Assembly: GCA_025769875.1 (NCBI GenBank) | Contig: JAGFNK010000623.1 | Location: 1 to 29,330, forward strand | Direction of reading: 5' to 3' | DNA from: Russula earlei | Taxonomy: Eukaryota > Basidiomycota > Agaricomycetes > Russulales > Russulaceae | Length of the DNA: 29,330 nucleotides | Shown: positions 1 through 7,819 of the stretch, piece by piece | How the letters are laid out: the number at the start of each line of letters is the position of its first letter | Numbering within the stretch: the first letter of the stretch is position 1 | Notes under the pieces: generated by a model | What the model was told of the DNA's origin: nothing | What the model saw: only the letters and a program-made list of their open reading frames with translations | The model's database searches: none | Position numbers and translations under genes: made by a program

Positions 1-260
1 TACAAGGTTCTAGATCCACTCATAGATACTACATGTTAGATAGAACTTTAGTATATATGTTGAAGCTAAAGGAAGCTTTGCTCAGTCTTGTGTGTGAAAG
101 ACTGTATTAGTTAGTGATCTAACCTAAAGGAAGCTTTGCTATGTACAGTATTAGTTCTAGAAAAGAAGTAAGAGAGTGTGGTACTGACCTCAGTCTTGTG
201 TGTGAAAGACTGAGGGAAAAAACGAACGACAACTAATTCGAATATTTACACGTACGGTCC
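1..260. repeat. Degenerate terminal repeat with hairpins
   Basis: No gene is visible here. The block AGGAAGCTTTGCT occurs twice (about 70-85 and 129-142). The word CTCAGTCTTGTGTGTG also occurs twice (about 80 and 190). The second copy sits in a clean hairpin, CCTCAGTCTT pairing with AAGACTGAGG. The order and spacing of these words resemble 6990-7165, so both are probably diverged copies of one terminal repeat. The family is not identified. Confidence 0.45.
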
Positions 261-309
261 GGCTTTGTCCGTACACACGCCACCGGGTGGCTGCACGTCC
301 AACAATATA

Positions 310-592
310 TGCATATGGGACTAGGGTTATGCATACTATGCTATCTATCACAAGATGCAGCCTTATGCTGCATCTAGAACATTTCCACATCATGTGTCAC
401 CCAGTGTGCAATATAGTGGACACCTGTAGTCACCTCTTTTGGTCTTAGGAACAGCCCTGGGTCATAGAGGTATAAATACCATACATGTAGATGAGTATAC
501 ACATCGCTCTACACCCCAATATCACTTGAGCATTAGCACAACCTCTAAGGTGGGTTGCTTGGCCTGTTAGCTGTGCTTTATGCTGCACAACA
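310..592 (+). repeat. Ty1/copia-type 5' LTR
   Basis: This 283-bp block starts TGCATATGGGAC and ends CACAACA, so it has TG..CA ends. It carries a TATA motif (GGTATAAATACC, about 467-480) in plus orientation. A diverged copy of the same length lies at 18808-19090. It is followed directly by a primer-binding site that matches a half-tRNA-iMet primer, and then by a copia-type gag. That order (LTR, PBS, gag) identifies it as the 5' LTR. No 5-bp target duplication is visible upstream. Confidence 0.75.
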
Positions 593-604
593 GGTTATGG
601 GCCC
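593..604 (+). other. Primer-binding site (half-tRNA-iMet type)
   Basis: GGTTATGGGCCC follows the LTR terminus directly. It differs by one base from GGTTATGAGCCC, the complement of the initiator-tRNA anticodon arm that Drosophila copia and yeast Ty5 use as a cleaved half-tRNA primer. The position and the 11/12 match are seen in the sequence; primer use is inferred. Confidence 0.6.
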
Positions 605-760
605 TGCAAGCCATGTGCCTTCATTGGCTGCAACAATGGCAAAGCATCCCTGTAACTTGCATGCTGCGGCAAGCTAGTCTACCCTCTGGGGAGACTATAT
701 TAGCCTGTTTGAATACAATACTCTTGCTGATGACCTCTTAGCCCCCTTCTAACAGCTATT

Positions 761-1531
761 ATGTTGTCTTCTCAACCATCTGCCCCTGTTGTCCCCATCC
801 TTGATGGTGCAAACGATGGTATCTGGTCAAAGGCTATTTGAATCTACCTCATGTCCATTGGACTGTGGGGTTATTGCAATGGTACTTTTGATGTGCCAAT
901 CATCGCTCTCCTTCCACAGGTGCCTTTTCCCAAAGAGATTGCTGCCCAGGCTGTCACTCAGGCAGCTCTGAAAGAATGGAACAAAGGGAATGATATGGCA
1001 GTTGGTCATATGGTCCTTAGATCTAGCATTGTGATCCAGCAGGATCTCACAACCCTGGTTAATGCTGAGACAATCTGGAATCATCTTGAAACCCTTTATG
1101 GCACAGTGATGACCACTAGTATCTATAAGGACTTCAAAGAAGCTATTTCCATTCACATTAACCCAAGCCAGCATCCTGGCCCACAAATGGATTGGATCCA
1201 TGCTGTGTTCCAGCATCGTACTGCATCCTCCCTTCACATTCCTGACACCATGCAGGCACTCATAATGCTTGCTGCCATTCCCCAGAAATGGGAAATGCTT
1301 GTCCACATTGTTACTCAGAACTTTGAACTAGCTGACTTTAATGCTAAGGATGTGTGAGAGGCTATTGTCTCTCAATACCAAACTGAGATCAATTGTGGCA
1401 CAAGCAAAAAGCAGAGCATGCAGAAGCTTTCTGCTGTCAAGCGCAAGCATGGTGACCCTTCCTTCTCCCATCAGCAGCAGGGCTCTAAACCCAAGCACGA
1501 TGAAGATAAGGATAAGTGCCAGTGCAGTAAG
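761..1531 (+). pseudogene. Broken Ty1/copia gag (UBN2-type)
   Basis: The reading frame starts at ATG 761 (MLSSQPSAPVVPILDG..) and stays open apart from two in-frame TGA codons, at 839-841 and 1355-1357. Both sit where Trp is expected (KAI-stop-IYLMS and DV-stop-EAIVSQY). The text is typical of copia-type capsid domains: a DGANDGIWSKA opening, an L..AETIWNHLETLYG segment, and a later IPQKWEML segment. A basic tail ends in a cysteine-rich start (KCQCSK) that looks like the beginning of a zinc knuckle. At that point the element is cut by the LTR at 1532. No integrase or reverse transcriptase follows. The protein would have coated retrotransposon RNA in virus-like particles; this copy is dead. 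Confidence 0.75.
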
Positions 1532-1947
1532 TGTCACCAACTGGGGGTGGTGTCGCTGACAAATCCATTCACGTGCGAGACATGCGCACTGAGTTGAGTG
1601 AGAACACAAAGTTCTCACAAAGATCAGGGTTCTTGGAGATGCAACTACCCTTGTAGTCGTATTCTGCAGAAGAGGGAAAATGTGAATAAGTCTTCATGTT
1701 GAGAAGACTTATGAGTGGAAAGAGTTTTCAGATGAAATGCTTGATGTCTTGCAAGCCTACAAGTCCTGAAGCTAGAACCAGTGATATTTCACAGAAGAAC
1801 AAGCTTAAGGCTTATTGTACTGGAACATGCTGGAAGCAGGTGGTACATGCGAGGCAAAGTGAGTCATGAAACATATGGGAATGTGAGGCGTGTCCAGGTA
1901 GGCTTGTCCAGTTGCCAGTCCGGTCCAAAGTACTGGATCCTGTGACA
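1532..1947 (-). repeat. Gypsy-like 3' LTR, minus orientation
   Basis: The plus strand reads TGTCACC ... GTGACA, so the termini are inverted repeats (TGTCAC/GTGACA). The block is homologous along its length to 17439-17934. The retroelement lies on the minus strand: a polypurine tract and gag remnant abut the 1947 end. The LTR interrupts the copia gag. It holds two small hairpins (GTGAGAAC/GTTCTCAC at 1598-1618, AAGTCTTC/GAAGACTT at 1688-1710) that recur in the other copy. The flanks (GTAAG and TTACC) do not form a duplication, as expected when the two ends belong to different LTRs. Confidence 0.75.
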
Positions 1948-1964
1948 TTACCCCCTTGTTAAGG
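1948..1964 (-). other. Polypurine tract next to the 3' LTR
   Basis: Read on the minus strand, AACAAGGGGGTAA lies directly before the LTR start TGTCACA. This is the expected place and composition for the plus-strand primer of an LTR retrotransposon. It fixes the orientation of the element. Confidence 0.6.
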
Positions 1965-2034
1965 TCTAAGTGGTGTAGGGAATAATGGTAGAGTGGCAGC
2001 AATGTGTGTGGAAATGTAGTTGGTTGTGAGGAAC

Positions 2035-2787
2035 TCAACACATCTTGTTGGTTTTGCACCATTGATGTGGTGTCCTGCAATGGTCAGCCATGTGTCCATG
2101 ATGGTTGCAGAGAATGCAGATGGCCATCTTAGGACATTCAAAGGTGTCGTGTCCTCCATCATGACATCAGGTGCATTTGTCAGAGACTTGGGGAGTGAAC
2201 TGATACCAAGGGTCCATGATAGCTTCCTTGGTGTCCTTATGCTCTTGATCAGTAAGGCGGGGCATTGATTGGAAAATGATTCTTGGTTCAAGCCTTGCCT
2301 TGGCGTTTGCTCTGGCCAACTTAACCTCTGAATCTCTGATCTCCCAAGCCATATGGTGGTATCACTCTATAGCAGTGACAAGGTGATTTGCCATTTGTTG
2401 TGTTTTTCTGATGGCAAATCTATAGCAACACACTTCGGCTTCCAAGGACAGATCTTGTTCAAACCTGAGGGCTTTGTTTACTGCTGAGGTATGTCTGAGG
2501 CCTTCTCTGAACAGGAAGGCATCCTTCTGAGTGTAAAGAGGGTGTGGATAAGGGTCAGCCTTTGCCCAGATGGACATGCAATGAGTGGGGCATCCTGGGC
2601 TGTAAGTGGCTAGGATGGAGGGGAATCCATGTGTGAGGTTGGGCAAGACAAAGCATGGGGGAAGCATGTCATCTTCATTTCCTGGATCTGGGATCAGCAA
2701 GTCGAGTCCTAGGTCTCCCTCCTCCCAGCCTTTGCTGAGTTCTTCCAACTCTGTTAGTTGTCTGTTATTGTTAGTGGTGGTAGTCAT
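2035..2787 (-). pseudogene. Decayed gag with two CCHC zinc knuckles
   Basis: One frame of 251 codons runs from ATG at 2787 (MTTTTNNNRQLTELEEL..) to TGA at 2035. Two in-frame TGA codons interrupt it, near 2362 and 2167, where Trp would fit. Near the C-terminus two CX2CX4HX4C knuckles follow one another: CT-stop-CHDGGHDTFEC and CILCNHHGHMADHC. Such knuckles bind RNA in retroelement nucleocapsids. The N-terminal half contains a capsid-like helical region (ADPYPHPLYTQKDAFLFREG..). After the last codon there are only about 70 bases before the polypurine tract and LTR, so no pol is present on this side. It may be a gag-only non-autonomous element, or a copy that lost pol by deletion. Confidence 0.65.
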
Positions 2788-3838
2788 ATCATAGGCTGGG
2801 GGGGGTGTTCTTTTGAGGTTTGCTGAGGTGAAGTTCTCATTAAGGAGGACAATGTGGCCTGTCTGTGTGATGATGTGGGTGGCTGTTCATGGGGGAATAG
2901 GAATGGGGTCAGGGGAAGGGGAATGAACATGGTAGGAGGGGCTGTGAGTTCTGATGGGGGAGTGTTATGAACCAAGGCCAGGTCCTGGCCATATATTGTC
3001 CTATTTCACTCAAGAGAGACCTCTCTCACTTTGCATTACCGCCTCCCTTCCATTTCATGGGCTACCCCTCCTGTGTTGCAAGATATCGCTATTGCAAAGG
3101 CACTAGAACATGACCAGGCACCCATTTCCTAATCGGGTAATCATCGCGTGGCAGCCACATGGCCACCCAGCCACCAAGAACCTGAAACAATGGCACAAAC
3201 TCCTAGAAACTGTTGCATAACCCATCTGATGTCATCAAGGCTCCAATGACATCATGGCTGACTGAGCAACTCCACAGTGACCTCATAGGCTCACTAAGCA
3301 CTCCACAGTGACATCATAATGATGTCATTGCTCCACAATGATCAGTAATGCGCCCAGTAAGCCTGAAACTTGACACAAGCAAGTTTATGCCTCTGTAGTC
3401 CTATTGGATGGTACCAAAGGGTCTAGAATAGTTCCAGTCCTTTGTAATTGACCCTGTACACTATATATAAGCCCCAATGTAGCATGGCAGTCGTCAGACT
3501 GTCCCATTTGTGATACTCTCATCTTCCTGGGTACTCCCCTGCAACTGCTCAGTCTAAAGATTCCCCTTGCCCCCAAGGTACTCTTCAACGACCACCTTGT
3601 CTAAAGCCCCCTCACTGCACTGGCCTCCAGTCTTCGCCTCTGCCTCCTGAAACATCTACTAGTACCTCTTTGGTACCTCCTTGTCATTTGGCTTGTCCTC
3701 CTGTTCAACGCCGTTTATGCCGTGTACCATCTGTTCCGACCCTTGCCCACCTGCTCCTGAGTCCTTTGTGATCAGCAGGACATGTCTTGACATCTGGACA
3801 GTCTCTCACCATTCCTGTATTGACCAGCCAACACTCAA
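2788..3838 (+). promoter_or_regulatory. LTR-like promoter region with TATA and CRE-like sites
   Basis: No gene is supported. The minus-strand element seems to be cut near 2968, where a new unit begins with TGTTATGAACC on the plus strand, a plausible LTR start. A strong TATA (TATATATAA, 3462-3470) lies about 500 bases in, followed by a pyrimidine-rich leader. Between 3227 and 3327 there are five CRE-like octamers (TGATGTCA or TGACATCA four times, TGACCTCA once). The other end of the LTR could not be placed; TTAACA near 3871 is one possibility. Confidence 0.4.
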
Positions 3839-4561
3839 GTGTCCACTCCCAACTCCCCCACTCTTGTTAACACTTCCCTGCGTCTCCCTTCTCCTCTCCA
3901 ACCCACTCCATGCACTGCCCTTCAACTTCTCACTGAGGACCTCAACCCAGTCAACACATCCTCACCCCTCAGCATCCTGTACTCCCCAGAGGCTCCACTA
4001 TCATCTCCTGTCATTGCCCAGCCTATTCCAGGCAACTTTATCCCTGTCGGCACTCCTCCTCCAGCACAGAATGAGCAGCAGCAAGTGGACCGTCCTCCCT
4101 TGCCTGAAGGCTTCCTTGACCATCCCCCCTGCACAGCATTTCGGTTCCACCCTCATCAGTACTTTGTCCTTCCCTCCACCAATTGTTCCCATGAGCAGTG
4201 GCGACCCCTCCACAATCTATACCACCAAGACTACCTATCGCGCATCCCTACCACAGACCAGCTAGCTCGTCGCACCTTCACCAACACCTTCACAACTGCC
4301 TTTTGTGCATGCATCATCCACACTTTTGCTGTGGAACCCTCCAATGCTGCCCTTGCCACTGAATATAACCTCACCCCCTTTGGCATTTGTTCTAATGTCA
4401 GAATATATGCCCTGGATGCTGACTCCCCCTTGGACACATTGCTTACATTTTCAATACTTCATTGTTTAGGAAACTTCTTACTTTACCTGCTGTTTACTGT
4501 CCTGCTTACGAAGGATCATTTTGCTTGTCTATTGTACATGACTTCTTGGATGGACGCCTAG
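3839..4561 (+). CDS. Unrecognised ORF in retroelement zone
   Basis: This is a 240-codon ORF from ATG 3839 downstream of the TATA at 3462. The first about 85 residues are Pro/Ser/Thr-rich and low in complexity. From about residue 88 the text looks like real folded protein (PEGFLDHPPCTAF.., then HQYFVLPS and NLTPFGICSNVRIYALDADS). The last about 40 residues are hydrophobic and may be read-through into inserted DNA. I recognise no retroviral protease, reverse transcriptase, RNase H or integrase motif. It may be one exon or the first half of the same protein whose remnant continues at 4823-5735. It could equally be a gag-like protein of a basidiomycete-specific element. Confidence 0.4.
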   Translation: MSTPNSPTLVNTSLRLPSPLQPTPCTALQLLTEDLNPVNTSSPLSILYSPEAPLSSPVIAQPIPGNFIPVGTPPPAQNEQQQVDRPPLPEGFLDHPPCTAFRFHPHQYFVLPSTNCSHEQWRPLHNLYHQDYLSRIPTTDQLARRTFTNTFTTAFCACIIHTFAVEPSNAALATEYNLTPFGICSNVRIYALDADSPLDTLLTFSILHCLGNFLLYLLFTVLLTKDHFACLLYMTSWMDA

Positions 4562-4822
4562 CTTTTGCATACGGGTACTTACACTTCAAGAAGAACAGTA
4601 ACCATGTATCACTACTCAACCTATACCATCGACACTATATGTTTCAACCCCCAGCTACTTTGCTTCTGTTTCACACCTTGTATTCCCTCTAACCCTCTTG
4701 AAATAATTGAGAGGTACCACCTTGCGACCATAGATCTTGCACATGGTTCTTAAAACGTAAGAACCATCCTTGTAATGCTTCAATAAAGATCAATTAAAGT
4801 TCACTTCTCACCTTAACTAAAA
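4562..4822. other. Spacer with poly(A)-signal-like motif
   Basis: No credible coding sequence. It contains a short inverted repeat (GGTTCTTA..TAAGAACC, about 4744-4765), a hairpin like a transcript end, followed by AATAAA at about 4783. It separates the two orphan ORF pieces and may be an inserted or non-coding segment. Confidence 0.3.
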
Positions 4823-5735
4823 GTGCCTCGAGAATATGCCTTAGAAGAAGATGAAGAAGAAGACGCTATCACCAGACACATATTAAGTCTAAATCACTAT
4901 CGAACTTGGGCCTCCACTGCATTCCCTGTCACCACTCTAACCAACCTACACAATGTACCAGGAATTGAACCATCCCATGAAGATTTCCCTCACCTTGTTG
5001 TCAAAGAATTCCTTGAAGTCTTACCATTTGGACAACTCCTAAGCCATCAATGAACATGCATTATATCTTAAAACCCTTAGTCGACTCCTGCCACCAGCAC
5101 AACAACAATTATTATATTGGCACCTTGCTCAAGCAAAAAACATTCAAGGACAACCAGTTGACTACCACTCCCTACACTCCAGTGAATTAAACCCCTGGAC
5201 CAGGATCATTCAACCACACCATCATCTCATCATTCATTCCCTAAGAAAAGGATATCATCTGTTCTATTTGGCCTGGACATATATCAGCTACTATCACCTC
5301 ACAGTCCAGTTCTACCACCTGTGTCTTAACAGGATACAAAGGGAAAATAGATCTTATATTCAACTTGCTATTGTCCCAGGAATACACAACACTTTTGATT
5401 GGGAAACTAACTCTTGGTTATATGACACAGACTATAATCAACCTTGGGCAATTACCAGCCCAGACGCCTCTGGTCCTCCTGCATATTAGTCAGTTCCAGC
5501 ATTCCTAGAAGCTTCAAGCCTTGCCCCTCAACCCCTCACATTGATTCAAACTACAGTCCCAACCAGCCAAGAATGTTGGCTGACTAGTACAGAAGACACT
5601 GAGTCAAATCCATGGACAACAAGGTGTAACTGCAAAACAGAGTATTGCACATGCGGCTATTGACCAGATACACCTCCTACTCCTGATGGAATTACCTTGT
5701 GGACACCAGGCGATTATCACCTCCCATTTCAGTAA
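4823..5735 (+). pseudogene. Unrecognised orphan ORF, frameshifted
   Basis: The frame opens after an upstream TAA at about 4814, with no ATG, at PREYALEEDEEEDAITRH. It runs to about 5043, shifts by one frame at AGCCATCAATGAAC, and continues (AINEHALYLKTLSRLL..). It passes a TAG at 5487 and a TGA near 5660 and ends at TAA 5733. The joined text has tryptophan- and tyrosine-rich segments (LAWTYISYYH, FDWETNSWLYDTDYNQPW) and a late cysteine cluster, CNCKTEYCTCG, before a PDTPPTPDGITLWTPG tail. This consistent coding character across about 300 codons shows it once encoded a protein. It matches no family I know. It lies within LTR-element debris, so an element-encoded or captured gene are both possible. 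Confidence 0.5.
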
Positions 5736-6110
5736 TTCTGGCTCCTTGACACTGTTACACCATTTTCCTTTTACGTCTACTTCTTACCTCTTGCTATGGA
5801 CTGCTTGCTTGCGTATGTCCCTTTACTTACTGGTCTTGTGATCTCTTACATCTTGTGATCCATACATGTCCAGGTAACACTGGATTGCTGTTACTTTCCC
5901 TTTGTTTGGTTCTCTTTCCATTTATATTCGCTTCTTAGTTTCGACTGTGCAATGCTGCGCACCTACTGTGCAGCACAGTTACTTGGTTCTGACTCATTCG
6001 TGGCCTCATTCCTATGACTCCTACTTATTATGACTCCTACTATACTAGTAGCACAGTCAAAGCGCAGCTATTGCTGCGCTTCTCCTGTATATATAAGCTC
6101 AGTACTTTGT
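5736..6110 (+). promoter_or_regulatory. U3-like promoter with hairpins and TATA
   Basis: No ORF. Two strong hairpins precede a TATA box. One is TGCTGCGCA/TGTGCAGCA at about 5953-5975. The other is a perfect AAGCGCAGC-TATT-GCTGCGCTT at 6060-6081. TATATATAA follows at 6088-6096. The words TATGACTCCTAC are repeated in tandem near 6014-6045. The composition fits the U3 region of another LTR in plus orientation, whose ends I could not define. Confidence 0.4.
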
Positions 6111-6989
6111 GACCAAAGCCCTAAGCTTGGTCTCTTGTAGAATCCAACCTACTCTTGTCCAAACCTATTCTCCTGCAACCCACTTCACTCTCACAAACTT
6201 AAACCACAACTACCTCTCCATTTCACCAACTCTCAACACACCATCCACCATCTACTCTTCGCCTTTCCCTTCCTTCCCTAAGAGTCTCTCTTCACTCTCC
6301 TGAGAAGAGCTCTCCTCCTTTAAGACCTACCTTCCTCTACTCTCTCTGCATTGTTCAAGGTCCCCGATGGACTTGAACACATATAGCTAGTGGAACCAGC
6401 CCTAGTCTATCCCATTACAAACTTACCCTAGCTTCTCAATGGACCAAGTTGTACTAGGAAGGGTCTATTGGCCATAACCTGTTTAGCATAAAACACTTCG
6501 ACCGCTGCAGGGATCCTTACTCATTATACACAGGAACCAGCCCATTTCTTGAACACCTCGCTATCATCAACTTGTTTTCCGCTTGTGAACTGACACGGCT
6601 AGTTACCGTGACAGACACAGAAGATGCCCATCATCTCAACAAGATCTTATCATCACTTCCAGATCAGAATCTCCATCCCTCTGCACATCTTCTGAACATG
6701 CATGCATCTTCCAGTTCATATCACATCACATCCTCCTCTCATACCCAACATTGTTATCCCCCAGATAATGTACCCTTACCTCTGTACCATCCCATACCTC
6801 ATCCCAGCACTGAAGATCAGAACTTTCAATCTCACTTATATTACTGCTAGAATGATTTCTAACTGTATTTGATCACTTATTCCTATGTATATACATTGGT
6901 GATCTAATTACTATTAGATCCTTAGATTGTGTGAGATTGGTTTATTGAGTGGGTGAGTGTGCAGTGTCCAAATGTGCTTGCATGTGTGT
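6111..6989. other. No supported gene; pyrimidine-rich leader-like DNA
   Basis: Short ORFs of 64 and 92 codons (6109-6303, 6572-6850) are Ser/Pro/His/Thr-rich products of C/T-rich DNA and carry no recognisable motif. The word GGAACCAGCCC occurs twice (about 6391 and 6531). The stretch is best read as transcribed LTR or leader sequence of the element whose promoter is at 6088. Confidence 0.35.
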
Positions 6990-7165
6990 GCATGAGAATG
7001 TCTGGATAAGTGAAGCTCAGTGTCTTGCATGCAAAAGTGATCATATTACCTAGATAAGATAAGCCAAGCTACTGTCTAGGTATGAGTCCACGGCACATAA
7101 GTACAGTAGAACAACTAAATGGACATACCTCAGTGTCTTGTGTATGTAAGCAATCACTGAGGGGA
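6990..7165. repeat. Diverged copy of the 1-240 terminal repeat
   Basis: The words GAAGCTCAGTGTCTTG (about 7013) and CCTCAGTGTCTTGTG (about 7129) are about 115 bases apart, as their counterparts are at 75 and 188. GTACAGTA lies between the words in both regions. A hairpin CCTCAGTG/CACTGAGG surrounds the second word. Alignment is by eye and identity is moderate. Confidence 0.4.
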
Positions 7166-7653
7166 ACTACATAAACTATCCACTGGCTTAAGTAGACTAC
7201 CATTGTGGGCTATGCAGGCCTGCGATCAAGGACAATTTAGTGCACCTAAAGATGACTGAACATTTGACCCTCAGTCGCCTTTGCATGCACACAATTGGCA
7301 TCAATTGCCTGCAGTCAATCTCAATCACGTGTGCTCCTTTGGGTTCCTCTGACAGTTTGGGTAGGCAGTAACACCCAACACTATTGATGATGATGATGAT
7401 GATGATGATGGAATCCACAATGCAATTGCATACATAGATCCACAGTGCTGAGGTGCATCTACACTAGAATGTCAAGTATGTACAGAAAGGATTGATGGCT
7501 ATAAGTTACTACACAAAAATAATCATCATTTCCGTATCATGTGCTAGCTATCTATTCAACTCCTGGTGCTGGTGAAAGCCAAGAGCAAGCCTGGCAGGAT
7601 TTGAAACTTTTGGGGTGACAGAGCATGACTGTCCAAATGAGGGCACAGGGATA
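7166..7653. other. No gene; flank of the pogo insertion
   Basis: No coding sequence is supported. It contains the GAT microsatellite at 7386-7410 and then unremarkable AT-balanced DNA up to the TA target dinucleotide at 7652-7653. Confidence 0.4.
7386..7410 (+). repeat. (GAT)8 microsatellite
   Basis: Eight uninterrupted GAT units. No link to a gene. Confidence 0.85.
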
Positions 7654-7696
7654 CTGTACGCCACTGGGAACTTGGCAGTTCACTACCATCTCGGTG
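7654..7696 (+). repeat. Left terminal inverted repeat of pogo element
   Basis: This is 43 bp from CTGTACGCCA to CTCGGTG, and pairs with 10371-10413 with two mismatches (positions 20 and 42). Confidence 0.9.
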
Positions 7697-7819
7697 GTCA
7701 CAAATGTCACAAAAGTAACATACATGTAACACACATGCCGAATTAAAGTTTGCCTGGGATGAAATGTTATGTACAATGCAATTCGATTAGGTGGGGACTA
7801 GGGAAAACAGGAGTAGCAT

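Noticed and set aside
177..592. Longer copia LTR starting at TGTGGTACTGACC
   Set aside because: Homology with the second copy begins only at 310, and that start gives TG..CA ends with equal length in both copies.
2968..3871. Complete LTR from TGTTATGAACC to TTAACA
   Set aside because: The start is attractive but there is no second copy or target duplication in the window to fix the end, so only a promoter region is reported.
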